Below, piece by piece: positions 53,611 to 62,425 of a DNA stretch of 64,000 nucleotides. The translations under genes and the position numbers were made by a program. The DNA lies in assembly GCF_022867885.1 (NCBI RefSeq), contig NZ_JALIFP010000001.1:62001-126000 (forward strand). The letters are read 5' to 3'. Position 1 is the stretch's first letter; each line of letters begins with the position of its first letter. Source of the DNA: Lederbergia sp. NSJ-179 (GTDB lineage Bacteria > Bacillota > Bacilli > Bacillales > Bacillaceae_C). Under the pieces are notes generated by a model. It ran no database searches and had not been told where the DNA came from. It saw nothing but the letters and a program-made list of their open reading frames with translations.

Positions 53611-55061
53611 CGAAGGACGAAATTCTACAGAAAGTATTCGGCTATGACTCTTTTAATCAAGGTCAAGAGGAAACCATTGAGGCTGTTTTAAATGGAGATG
53701 ATGTGCTGGCGATGCTACCTACAGGCACGGGTAAATCTTTATGTTATCAATTACCCGCCTATCTCCTGGAGGGGGCGGTTATCGTCGTCTCTCCTTTGAT
53801 TTCATTAATGCAGGATCAGGTCGAGCAATTGAGAATATTAGGTGAACGAAGGGTTGTGGCGTTAAATTCCTTTTTAAACGGAAAGGTGAGAGAACAAACA
53901 TTACGTCATTTACATCAGTATCGCTTTATTTATGTATCACCTGAAATGCTTCGAATGGAGACCATTTTAAACAAATTGAAAAAAATGAAAATCGCTCTAT
54001 TTGTCATTGATGAGGCCCATTGTATTTCCCAATGGGGTTATGACTTCCGCCCAGACTATTTAAATTTGGGAAAGATGCGTGTTTGGATAGGCAACCCACC
54101 AGTCCTTGCCTTAACAGCCACTGCCCAACCCGAGGTGCGTGAAGATATTAAGGAATCTTTGCAATTTAAAAACCCGAAAGAATTTGTTTATTCGATTGAT
54201 CGCCGCAATATTAGTATGGTTGTTGAAAAATATGATCACCACCTTCAAAAAAAGGAGAGGCTTCTAGAACTTGTCCCACAATTTAAAAAGCCAGGGATTA
54301 TCTATTTTTCTAGTAAGCGTCTAACAGAGGAATTTGCGGAATTTCTCCGCCTGAATGGAGTAAAGAATGTTGCGGCATATCATGGTGGTATGAATCAGGA
54401 GCAACGCATTCTAATCCAGCAGCAATTTTTATATGGTCAATTAGAGGTCATTTGTGCAACAAGTGCTTTTGGGATGGGAATCAATAAAAAAAACATTCGT
54501 TTCGTCATTCATTATCATATGCCGGGACAAATGGAATCCTATATACAGGAAATTGGTCGAGCGGGCAGAGATGGGAAGGATAGTATTGCCCTTCTTCTTT
54601 ATTCAACTGGAGACGAAATGCTGCCTATTCGGCTGATTGAACAAGAACTTCCTGAAGAATGGCAAATAAACGCTTATTACAATTTATCCGCTACTAAAAA
54701 CAAATTAAAAATTGTCGAAGATTTAAAATTAACGGAAACTCAGCTTCGCTATCTTGACTATTATTCTAATGATTTCCGTGATAAACAAGCAATAGCGGGT
54801 AAAGTTATAGAAATGAGAAAAATTCGGCAAGAAATAAAACTGAAAAAAGTGTGGGAAATGTCCAATTGGATTCATACTAAAGAATGCAGGAGGAAAAAAG
54901 CATTAATCTATTTTCAGGAATCCTATAAGCAATCTCCAGAACAATGCTGCGATCTTTGTCAGTTAGAATTAAGTCATTATTTTGCGGATAATGTGGAAGA
55001 TCATGAAGTGAAAAGGGAGTCATGGGAATGGAGATTGCGAAAAATACTAATAGAAAAGTGA
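53607..55061 (+). CDS. recS: RecQ-family ATP-dependent DNA helicase RecS
   Basis: 484-residue SF2 3'-5' helicase. Motifs: GQEE (motif 0 region), LPTGTGKSLCYQLP (I), DEAH (II), ALTATA (III), ATSAFGMGINKKNIRFVIHY (V) and QEIGRAGRDG (VI). The zinc-binding RQC cysteines are visible late (CRRKKAL, CCDLC). No HRDC domain, as in B. subtilis RecS, the shorter of its two RecQ proteins. Role in recombination and fork repair. Confidence 0.95.
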   Translation: MTKDEILQKVFGYDSFNQGQEETIEAVLNGDDVLAMLPTGTGKSLCYQLPAYLLEGAVIVVSPLISLMQDQVEQLRILGERRVVALNSFLNGKVREQTLRHLHQYRFIYVSPEMLRMETILNKLKKMKIALFVIDEAHCISQWGYDFRPDYLNLGKMRVWIGNPPVLALTATAQPEVREDIKESLQFKNPKEFVYSIDRRNISMVVEKYDHHLQKKERLLELVPQFKKPGIIYFSSKRLTEEFAEFLRLNGVKNVAAYHGGMNQEQRILIQQQFLYGQLEVICATSAFGMGINKKNIRFVIHYHMPGQMESYIQEIGRAGRDGKDSIALLLYSTGDEMLPIRLIEQELPEEWQINAYYNLSATKNKLKIVEDLKLTETQLRYLDYYSNDFRDKQAIAGKVIEMRKIRQEIKLKKVWEMSNWIHTKECRRKKALIYFQESYKQSPEQCCDLCQLELSHYFADNVEDHEVKRESWEWRLRKILIEK

Positions 55062-55667
55062 TTGGACATGAATCGTAAAAAGAAAGCGGAATGGATCAAG
55101 AGTTTAACAGAGAAAGAGATCATCTGGAGTGTTTTATTTACACAGATTATATTGCTTGCGCTGGCAACCATTTTAAGTCTTGTCTTCTTTAAAGATTGGC
55201 ATTCCTTTTTGACTTTATTTCAATGGGACTCTACCTGGGTCTTCATTGGAATTTTAAGTGGTTTGATCGTAGCAAGTCTAGACCTATTCTTCATGCAGCG
55301 GCTTCCCCGGCATTATTATGATGACGGTGGAATCAACGAAAAAATATTTTCTAAGCTGACGTTCATGAAAATAATTGGGCTTGTTTTCATCATTGCAGTA
55401 GCAGAAGAGTGGTTATTCCGTGGAATCATTCAAACAAAATTTGGTTTAATTCCAGCAAGCATTATTTTTTCGGCTATTCATATGAGATATTGGGCCCATT
55501 GGTATCTTATCCTCAATATTTTATTCCTAAGTATTTGGATCGGCTTGATTTTTGAGTGGTCTGGAAAAATTTTATGGCCGGTTGTATGGATGCATTTTAT
55601 GATTGATTTTTTATTAGGGCTATCCATTCGTCTAAAAGCTAAACGAAAAGTGGGGGATGAAGTATGA
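55062..55667 (+). CDS. ypbD: CPBP family intramembrane protease YpbD
   Basis: 201-residue membrane protein with about five or six helices. The CAAX/CPBP motif is present: AVAEEWLFRG (adjacent glutamates), the next-helix FSAIHMRYWAHW histidines and WMHFMIDF. Substrate unknown. TTG 55062 or ATG 55068 could start it; neither has a strong site and it begins right at the recS stop. Overlaps ypbE by ATGA. Confidence 0.88.
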   Translation: MDMNRKKKAEWIKSLTEKEIIWSVLFTQIILLALATILSLVFFKDWHSFLTLFQWDSTWVFIGILSGLIVASLDLFFMQRLPRHYYDDGGINEKIFSKLTFMKIIGLVFIIAVAEEWLFRGIIQTKFGLIPASIIFSAIHMRYWAHWYLILNILFLSIWIGLIFEWSGKILWPVVWMHFMIDFLLGLSIRLKAKRKVGDEV

Positions 55668-56371
55668 CTGAACAAAAAAACAAGAGAACAAAAGCCGAAC
55701 TTCCTTCCAGAGCAGAAGTACACAGCAGAAAAAATAAAACAAACCAAAAAAACTTGAAGACTTCTATTCCGACTGTTTTGGTCATTCTATTATTGTTAAT
55801 GCCTATTACAATGATGGTTTATGCCAATAAAGATAAATTACCCAGTACGAAACCAACGGGGCATTCTGGGGAAGAAATATCTTTTGATGAAACAACGGAT
55901 ACGATTCATACGAGCGTGGGTGGCGAATCCACTGGGGATGATAAAAAGCAAGAGGAAGAGAAAGAGAAAAATGAGAATAAAAAAGAGAAAGTTGAAAAGA
56001 CAGACGAAATAAATAAACAGAAGAAAGAACAGGAAAACGAAAAGCAATCAAAACATGAGGAAAAGAAAAAGGAAAATGAAAAGGCAGCGGAAAAAATAGT
56101 GAAAGAAGACAATAAAGAGAAAGAAGAAAATACGAATAAGGAAATAGAGTCGAAAAAAGAAATAGAGTCGAAAAAAGCTCCAATTGAGGATCACACTTCT
56201 GTTCAAGATGAGAAGGTAGTATATCACACAGTCCAAAAAGGAGAGACCCTTTTTCAAATTGCTATGAATTATTATCAAAGTCAAGCTGGGATTGAAAAAA
56301 TTCGTCAGGCAAATGGCATATCAGGGAATGAAATTGCTGCTGGACAAAAATTAAAAATACCAAAACCGTAA
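55664..56371 (+). CDS. ypbE: LysM-domain protein YpbE
   Basis: 235 residues: cytoplasmic N-terminus, one membrane helix (about 35-54), a long Lys/Glu-rich linker (90-175) and a C-terminal LysM domain (about 186-233; YHTVQKGETLFQIAMNYY, IRQANGI, AAGQKLKIP) that should bind peptidoglycan. The linker includes an 18-bp in-frame duplication near 56140-56175. Last gene of the ypbB-recS-ypbD-ypbE unit. Confidence 0.92.
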   Translation: MTEQKNKRTKAELPSRAEVHSRKNKTNQKNLKTSIPTVLVILLLLMPITMMVYANKDKLPSTKPTGHSGEEISFDETTDTIHTSVGGESTGDDKKQEEEKEKNENKKEKVEKTDEINKQKKEQENEKQSKHEEKKKENEKAAEKIVKEDNKEKEENTNKEIESKKEIESKKAPIEDHTSVQDEKVVYHTVQKGETLFQIAMNYYQSQAGIEKIRQANGISGNEIAAGQKLKIPKP

Positions 56372-56433
56372 TGGACATAGAATAACTTTCCTCCACATAA
56401 ATTTGTATAAAGCAATATGTGGAGGGAAGTACG

Positions 56434-56889
56434 ATGAAGTCGTTTTTGCTGGATGAAATCGAGAAGATGGATCCGATCACAAAGCGAATCTTACAAAACT
56501 TAATCGATCGGAAAAAAAAGCTCAATCACTACAAGCAATTACATTTTTTTCTACTAACTGGTGCCTTGCTTTTTAGTTTGGTCATCTTTTATTTTATTTT
56601 TCATACAACCGTGATTCCTCATCAATCATCTATGTTAGACCTTATTTCAATATTTTTGCAGCAAAGTAAATTTATCTATTTCATGTTGATCGCAGCTGCT
56701 TTATTCGGCGCTGTAAAAATTACTTTTGAAAAAATGCAGAAAAGTGAGCAGGAATTTCATACGCTAAGATGTGAGGTCATTGATAAAAGTGGAGATTTAT
56801 GGAAGGGGGACCGATGGGGCGAAAGACATAAAGTATATGAACAAATGAAGAATAAATACGATATTAATTTATACCATCAAAGCAAGTGA
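56434..56889 (+). CDS. ypbF: YpbF family protein (DUF2663)
   Basis: 151-residue protein with two membrane helices (about 36-57 and 84-102) and a charged C-terminus. Family of unknown function found at this locus in Bacillus. GTGGAGGG is 8 nt before ATG 56434. A hairpin follows the stop. Confidence 0.85.
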   Translation: MKSFLLDEIEKMDPITKRILQNLIDRKKKLNHYKQLHFFLLTGALLFSLVIFYFIFHTTVIPHQSSMLDLISIFLQQSKFIYFMLIAAALFGAVKITFEKMQKSEQEFHTLRCEVIDKSGDLWKGDRWGERHKVYEQMKNKYDINLYHQSK

Positions 56890-56920
56890 TCATTTCTTTA
56901 AGGATGATTACTTGTTTTAT
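56882..56920 (+). terminator. terminator after ypbF
   Basis: CAAGTGATCAT and ATGATTACTTG form a stem with one G-U pair across the stop codon, then TTTTATC. Confidence 0.65.
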
Positions 56921-57030
56921 CGTCAAAGTAAAGTAACTTCTACTAAACTGAAAATTTGGCTATATTTTTAGGACATTGCTTCACTAATAAGTCCATCTTG
57001 CCTGTTTTCACCTTTTAAACATCCACAGCT

Positions 57031-57075
57031 AAACATCCCATCTCATTTTTAGAGTGAAAAGGTGGGATGTTTTTA
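57031..57075 (+). terminator. second terminator-like hairpin upstream of the helicase gene
   Basis: AAACATCCCA (57031-57040) pairs with TGGGATGTTT (57063-57072), then TTT. It lies about 75 nt before the helicase start, so it insulates that gene from ypbF transcription or acts as an attenuator. Confidence 0.7.
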
Positions 57076-57144
57076 CATCTCTTTGAAACTTTCATTTTAC
57101 TTATACGTAAATCCATATTATTAAGGGAAGAAAGGATTTTTTTC

Positions 57145-59820
57145 ATGATGTCATTTCCGGAAAACATTCGTTTCTGTTATGAATGGCGTTCTTATCAGGC
57201 AAGAATCTTAGATGAGCTTGATAGGCATTTAAGTAATAAACATTTACATCTTGTCGCCCCGCCTGGCTCTGGTAAAACTGTTTTGGGGCTGGAAGTCATG
57301 TTGCGCTTAAATAAGCCGACATTGATTGTTGCTCCTACTGTTGCTATTCGTAATCAATGGGCTGAGCGTTTTGTTGAATTATTTTTACAATCGAGGGAGC
57401 GTCCTGATTGGGTTTCAATGGATATTTATCAGCCTGCATTTGTGACGATTACAACTTATCAGGCTTTACATAGTTTTTTTTCTAAGAAAGTGGGGGAAGA
57501 AATAGGGGAAGAAGGGGGAGATGATGGGGGAGAGAACGAGCTTAAAAATGCCTCAGAAACGAAAGACGAAGCGATTACGCGGTTAAAATCATATCCATTC
57601 GGTACGTTCATTTTAGATGAGGCTCACCATTTACGAACAGCTTGGTGGCAAAGTACGATTGATTTTCGCGATCATTTAGGGGAACCTGCGATCGTTGCCT
57701 TGACCGCAACGCCTCCTTATGACACTGGGTTACATGAATGGGAAAAATATATGAAGCTATGTGGCCCCATTGATGCGGAAATTACTGTCTCGGAACTTGT
57801 CCGGGAACAAGAATTATGCCCACATCAAGATTATATTTATTTTTCGGCGCCATCCACGAAAGAGGCAGCTCCGATCAAAATATTCCACCAAGCTGTTTCC
57901 AATTTCCGTCATAAAATGGTCCAAAATCAAGCCTTTATTAAACAATTAGAAAATCACCCTTGGATAACAGCAACATCAAGCTATATTACTGAGATTTTAT
58001 CGCGTCCTGCCTTTTATTCGAGTATGTTGATTTTTTTAAAAGAGGTTGAAAGTGAAGAGTGGAACACGTCTTTACAAACACTCTATCCAGGTAAAAAGAA
58101 TCTTCCTTCGCTTACTTTAGAATGGCTGGAAGAATTATTGACAGGGGTTCTTTTTCAGGATGAATATTTTCAAGAAGGGGAGGAACGAAACAAGCTATAT
58201 AACGATTTATCCAGAATGGGGGCCATCGAGAGAAGAAAGGTGTTGCTTCGTTCGACGACAGCAATGAAGCAATCCTTAATCCGCAGCACCTCAAAATTAA
58301 CAAGTATAAATCAAATTGTTTCTTTTGAAGCCAATCAGTTACAGGAGAATTTAAGGCTTGTTATTTTAGCTGATTACATCCATCTCCAAGATTTACCGAA
58401 ACAAGCCGGTGATGAGAAGCCAATCATGCGTTTAGGGGTTATTCCGATTTTTGAACATTTACGAAGGGAATATGGGAATGATTTGCGACTAGGAGTGTTA
58501 ACGGGTTCTGTCGTTATTTTATCCATTTCCTCCTTGTCCATTCTAGAAAAACATGCAAAAAGGCAAGGATTGGATTATTCGACGCAAGTTTTACCCCATG
58601 ATCCGCAATATACGATGATTAAATGGGCGACAACATCTCGTCAAAGAATGGTGAGTGTGATGACTAATGTATTCTCAGAAGGAGGCATTCAGTGTCTAGT
58701 TGGTACGACCGCCTTGTTAGGAGAAGGATGGGATGCGCCAAGCATCAATGCACTTATTATTGCCTCTTATGTGGGAACCTTTATGTTATCCAATCAAATG
58801 CGCGGAAGAGCCATTCGGACTGAAAAAGGAAACCCTGATAAAACAGCTAATATTTGGCATCTTGTTTGTGTGGATTTTGAAGAACAAGATGGAGGACATG
58901 ATTTCCTATCTTTGACTCGACGTTTTCGATCATTAATGGGATTACATGCTACGAAAGATAAAATCTGTACGGGGATTGAACGAATGCAGTTGCTTCCACC
59001 ACCGTTTTCACAGGAAGGAATCAAGCGGGAAAATGAACGGATGTTCCAACGGGCGAAAAAGAATGAACTATTTGCTCGTTGGCAGAAGGCTGTGGAAATA
59101 GGAAGTGAGAAAAAAGAAGTGATGTCTGCTGATCAAAAAAGCATCCCGCGTCCGTTTGTTTTTCAGAACACATTAAAATCGATGATCGTGATTGGTTTCA
59201 TGATTTTTGTTCAAGTTTTTTATTCGGCATTGGAGGAGCCCTCCAAGACTGGTGACGTCGATATGCGGGCTCGTGTTGTATTAGGTTTGGGACTTGGTGT
59301 GATATTTTCTTTTCCCTATTTATATAAGGCAGCAAAAGGATTTTTGCGAAATCCTACCATTGAAAAAAATATGGTTCAGGTTGGAGAGGTTGTCTACCAA
59401 ACACTTTATCAAATAGGTCTCGTCAAGACGAAATTAAAGCATAATCAAATTTATGCAGAAAAAAATGGAATTGGTTTTATTACCTGTTGGATAGAGACAG
59501 GAACAACACATGAGCAAAAAATATTTTTGCAAGCCTTGCAAGAGTTAATGGATCCAATCGAAAATCCCAAATATCTGTTATTCAGGCAATCGGGAAAACG
59601 TTGGTTTAAACGTCAAGATTATCATGCGATACCGGAAGAAATCGGGCGCAAAAAAGAATATGTTGATTTCTTTTTAAAAGAGTGGCAGAAGCGAATTGGA
59701 AAGGCAGAAATTATTTATACACGTACTCCTGAAGGGAGGAGATCGCTTCTAACAGCTAGGATGAAGGCGATGTCTGCCATTTTTGTGAAAAAATCCGAAA
59801 GAATTAGTGAATGGCGCTAA
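57145..59820 (+). CDS. large SF2 helicase-like ATPase with two membrane helices
   Basis: 891-residue protein (ATG 57145, AAAGG 11 nt upstream; the longer frame overlaps a terminator). RecA-like core: RSYQARIL (Q-like), Walker A APPGSGKT (38-45), DEAHH (158-162), LTATP (186-190), motif V GEGWDAP (526-532) and motif VI NQMRGRAIRT (550-559). Between the two lobes is a large insert (about 230-420). After the core come two hydrophobic helices (about 679-695 and 710-727) and a C-terminal domain of about 160 residues. I recognise no named family. Not part of the B. subtilis order here. Membrane-anchored helicases of this kind could serve defence or DNA uptake; this is speculation. Confidence 0.85.
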   Translation: MMSFPENIRFCYEWRSYQARILDELDRHLSNKHLHLVAPPGSGKTVLGLEVMLRLNKPTLIVAPTVAIRNQWAERFVELFLQSRERPDWVSMDIYQPAFVTITTYQALHSFFSKKVGEEIGEEGGDDGGENELKNASETKDEAITRLKSYPFGTFILDEAHHLRTAWWQSTIDFRDHLGEPAIVALTATPPYDTGLHEWEKYMKLCGPIDAEITVSELVREQELCPHQDYIYFSAPSTKEAAPIKIFHQAVSNFRHKMVQNQAFIKQLENHPWITATSSYITEILSRPAFYSSMLIFLKEVESEEWNTSLQTLYPGKKNLPSLTLEWLEELLTGVLFQDEYFQEGEERNKLYNDLSRMGAIERRKVLLRSTTAMKQSLIRSTSKLTSINQIVSFEANQLQENLRLVILADYIHLQDLPKQAGDEKPIMRLGVIPIFEHLRREYGNDLRLGVLTGSVVILSISSLSILEKHAKRQGLDYSTQVLPHDPQYTMIKWATTSRQRMVSVMTNVFSEGGIQCLVGTTALLGEGWDAPSINALIIASYVGTFMLSNQMRGRAIRTEKGNPDKTANIWHLVCVDFEEQDGGHDFLSLTRRFRSLMGLHATKDKICTGIERMQLLPPPFSQEGIKRENERMFQRAKKNELFARWQKAVEIGSEKKEVMSADQKSIPRPFVFQNTLKSMIVIGFMIFVQVFYSALEEPSKTGDVDMRARVVLGLGLGVIFSFPYLYKAAKGFLRNPTIEKNMVQVGEVVYQTLYQIGLVKTKLKHNQIYAEKNGIGFITCWIETGTTHEQKIFLQALQELMDPIENPKYLLFRQSGKRWFKRQDYHAIPEEIGRKKEYVDFFLKEWQKRIGKAEIIYTRTPEGRRSLLTARMKAMSAIFVKKSERISEWR

Positions 59821-59852
59821 TCCCGGATTATCTGCATAACTTTGGATGAGAA

Positions 59853-59975
59853 AAGTTCAGCAATTCGTCCGGAAGTTCAGCAATCCAAGCCAAAGTTCAG
59901 CAATTCTCGGCAAAAGTTCAGCAATTCAACCCGGAAGTTCAGCAATTCACACCGGAAGTTCAGCAATCCAACCCG
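59853..59975. repeat. tandem array of six 20-21-bp units
   Basis: Constant AAGTTCAGCAATYC (14 nt) followed by 6-7 variable nt (GTCCGG, AAGCCA, TCGGCAA, AACCCGG, ACACCGG, AACCCG). A seventh, decayed unit may follow. It lies between the helicase gene and a convergent minus-strand gene. Confidence 0.9.
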
Positions 59976-59991
59976 AAAGCGCCACTATCCT

Positions 59992-60360
59992 TTACCATTG
60001 CAAAGCAATATGTAAAGTACAGCAGCCTTTTCCGTTTTCCGAGTTGGTCAACTCAAAAACAATGCCATCCGGATTAAACCGGCTTTTAAATGGAATAGAA
60101 AGGCCAGTTGAACGGATAAGTTCATTCACCTTTTTTTCGTTTGATTTTTGTGCTGCATCCATTAATTCATGGGCAAATGTAGAGGAAGAATGTATTTTAT
60201 TGACTAATAGACTTGCTTGACTCATGAGTGCCTGAATTTTTTGTGCGGATTGATGTAGTTTTTCCGTCTTTATTGCTGGGTATTGCCTAATCCAGAAAGG
60301 TACCTGATTGTTTGGCAGATATGGTGAATACATCCAATATGTGTATGGAACGTAATACAA
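59992..60360 (-). CDS. small Tyr/Pro-rich protein, possibly spore-associated
   Basis: 122 residues. N-terminus MYYVPYTYWMYSPYLP is rich in Tyr and Pro, then a helical part (LHQSAQKIQALMSQASLLVNKI, FAHELMDAAQKSN) and a beta-rich end (FNPDGIVFEL, GCCTLHIALQW). I recall similar small proteins in spore formers but cannot name the family with confidence. TTG 60360 has GGAGAGG at 6 nt; the in-frame ATG 60366 abuts that site. Convergent with the helicase gene. Confidence 0.7.
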   Translation of the reverse strand: MYYVPYTYWMYSPYLPNNQVPFWIRQYPAIKTEKLHQSAQKIQALMSQASLLVNKIHSSSTFAHELMDAAQKSNEKKVNELIRSTGLSIPFKSRFNPDGIVFELTNSENGKGCCTLHIALQW

Positions 60361-60442
60361 AATCATCCTCTCCCTAATCATAATCTTATTATGTAATATA
60401 TGGGAAATCAGGGTTTACGTTCATCAATCCGATCATAATAGG

Positions 60443-60470
60443 CAGTAATCCTGTGGGGATTACTGCCTTA
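60443..60470. terminator. GC-containing hairpin between two minus-strand genes
   Basis: GGCAGTAATCC and GGATTACTGCC form an 11-bp stem. On the minus strand the left arm contains the stop codon of the ORF at 60460-60645; the T-tail is weak. Confidence 0.5.
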
Positions 60471-60645
60471 AAAAATGTATAACATCTATAAAATCGATTG
60501 TTATGTTCGTTTCCAAACGATCTACACCAAGATTGTCGGCAAAAAGGCATGCCATCTCTTTATCAACATTTGCCCACATTTCAACGTTTTGCTGGCGGGC
60601 GGATTTACTTTTTACATATTGAGGGTGATAAATAAATGTGACCAC
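60460..60645 (-). CDS. short hypothetical protein
   Basis: 61 codons from a GTG without a clear ribosome binding site. The composition is protein-like (FIYHPQYVKSKSARQQ, VEMWANVDKEMACLFADNLGV, FIDVIHFL) and the stop lies in a hairpin, as for many genes here. The opposite-strand ORF is hydrophobic and patternless. It might be the C-terminal remnant of a longer gene. Confidence 0.4.
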   Translation of the reverse strand: MVTFIYHPQYVKSKSARQQNVEMWANVDKEMACLFADNLGVDRLETNITIDFIDVIHFLRQ

Positions 60646-60780
60646 AAGGTCTTGTTTTTCAACAGGACTCCATTGTATAGGCGTGTTCTTGTCTATATTC
60701 CCGTCTTTTTTTGGACATTATGTGATGATAGGCAGGTAAAAATGATATGATAAAAGTAAAAAGGTGAATGGGGGATTTTC

Positions 60781-61545
60781 TTGGGCTTATTATGGATCAG
60801 TTTCACCTTAATAGGTATCATTGGACTCACGATTTTCATGGTGAGAAATGCTTTTGAGGACAATATAGTCACCGAAGAACTTCCATTCGAACATCTTCCC
60901 AATCAATTAGATGGACGTGTGATTTTTTTCATATCTGATATTCATCGTAGAAAAGTCTCAGATAATATGATTAGGGAAATAAAAGGGAAACCTGATTGGA
61001 TTGTGATTGGCGGCGATTTGACTGAAAAAGGTGTACCGTATTCAAGGATGGATGAAAATTTGTCTAAATTAAGTAAAATTGCACCGGTTTTATTTGTTTG
61101 GGGAAACAATGATTATGAACAAGATGAAAGTCGAATCCGGGAACTATTTGCTAAACATCATGTAAAGGAATTAAAAAATAACTTGTATGAGCTGGAAGAT
61201 GAACAATTGGTTTTTATTGGAGTAGATGATATCACCACACAGGAATTGCCACCGATTGGATCTATTTTTGATCATGTAAATAAAGATATGTTCCAAATTA
61301 TGATTAGCCATAATCCGGGCATAATGGGGATGCTTCCAGAAGACCATCATATTTCTTTAATTTTAAGTGGCCATACTCATGGGGGACAAATCCGTGTCTT
61401 CGGATTTGGGTTATATCGGAAAGGAAGTATTAGGGAACGGAATGGTATCACCCTTTTAGTCAGCAATGGCTATGGCACATCATTATTACCACTTCGGTTA
61501 GGTGCAAAACCGGAAACACATGTATTAATTTTAAGAAAAGGCTGA
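60781..61545 (+). CDS. ypbG: metallophosphoesterase YpbG
   Basis: 254 residues: N-terminal membrane helix (about 3-21) and a calcineurin-like phosphoesterase domain with SDIH (about 52-55), GGDLTEKG, GNNDYE, SHNPG and SGHTHGGQI metal ligands. Substrate unknown; the anchor places the active site near the membrane. Start TTG behind GGGGG. Confidence 0.92.
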   Translation: MGLLWISFTLIGIIGLTIFMVRNAFEDNIVTEELPFEHLPNQLDGRVIFFISDIHRRKVSDNMIREIKGKPDWIVIGGDLTEKGVPYSRMDENLSKLSKIAPVLFVWGNNDYEQDESRIRELFAKHHVKELKNNLYELEDEQLVFIGVDDITTQELPPIGSIFDHVNKDMFQIMISHNPGIMGMLPEDHHISLILSGHTHGGQIRVFGFGLYRKGSIRERNGITLLVSNGYGTSLLPLRLGAKPETHVLILRKG

Positions 61546-61715
61546 ACAGGTGCTTCAAATAGTTGCTTATTGATGTAGCAATTAAATTACTTCTATTGAT
61601 TCTCATGGGAGACTTAGGAAAAAGCATAAAATCGCAAGCATGCAAATGCGCTTCCGCACACTCTGTTTGAAGTTACATATCATGTCAGGTAAGAGCAACT
61701 TCAGGGGGCGGTTTC

Positions 61716-62288
61716 ATGAGGCTGGAGCGCATAGCGTTAAATCAAATTAAATACTCCATTTCAATTGATGAACTAACCATTAAGGGATTTACTGAGGAAG
61801 AGATGTTAAAAGAACCTTTAGTATGGGATGCTTTATTTGATGAAATGCTTGATGAGGCAAGCCGTATTTATAATTTGGAGACTTGTGAAGCAATGTCAGT
61901 TGAAATTTATTCCATGAACCATAATGAATTGGTGTTAATATTGACTTTGGATGAAGAAGATTTGATCGATCCGAAGATCGGCATTCATGCACCAGCAATT
62001 ATATTGGAACAAGATTTTCTCATTTTCTCTTTTGACAATATTGAAGATTGTATTTTTTTAGCTAAAAGATTAATCGAAGTAGAGCGATTTCACAGTATAG
62101 GTTCTTTATATGCTTTGAAGGACCGTTATTACTTAGTCATGATGAAAGGTGGAATGAAGCAAGAGGCTATATTAGCTTTAGGAGAAGAATATGGTGAACG
62201 TAGTACTGTTACATGGGCTTATTTAGAGGAATATGGTACGCTGATCATAGATAAAACAGCGATACAAACGCTAAATGCACATTTTTAA
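61716..62288 (+). CDS. mecB: adaptor protein MecB (YpbH)
   Basis: 190-residue MecA-family adaptor for the ClpC protease. N-terminal domain (MRLERIALNQIKYSISIDELTIKGF) for substrates such as ComK, acidic C-terminal domain (about 90-190) that binds ClpC. Terminator downstream. In B. subtilis gudB follows; here ypdA follows directly. Confidence 0.93.
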   Translation: MRLERIALNQIKYSISIDELTIKGFTEEEMLKEPLVWDALFDEMLDEASRIYNLETCEAMSVEIYSMNHNELVLILTLDEEDLIDPKIGIHAPAIILEQDFLIFSFDNIEDCIFLAKRLIEVERFHSIGSLYALKDRYYLVMMKGGMKQEAILALGEEYGERSTVTWAYLEEYGTLIIDKTAIQTLNAHF

Positions 62289-62312
62289 TCAAATTCTTTG
62301 CACTCATTTTTG

Positions 62313-62345
62313 AAATCTCCTATCATGTATAGATGGGAGATTTTG
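62313..62345 (+). terminator. intrinsic terminator after mecB
   Basis: AAATCTCC pairs with GGGAGATTT around a 14-nt loop, followed by TTG. Confidence 0.75.
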
Positions 62346-62425
62346 TGATCAATTGCCAGTATACAATCATCTGTAAGTGCTTGTAACAGGATGGTTTTGT
62401 GTGTTTAGAATAGGAGAGTATGAGG

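Noticed and set aside
55806-56284. Several minus-strand ORFs rich in Phe, Leu and Ser
   Set aside because: They are antisense shadows of the Lys/Glu-rich linker of ypbE.
59853-59975. CRISPR-like array
   Set aside because: Constant part is 14 nt and spacers only 6-7 nt; no cas genes and the spacers cannot act as guides.
60475-60750. 91-codon plus-strand ORF upstream of ypbG
   Set aside because: No ribosome binding site and random-looking composition; antisense to a more protein-like minus-strand ORF.
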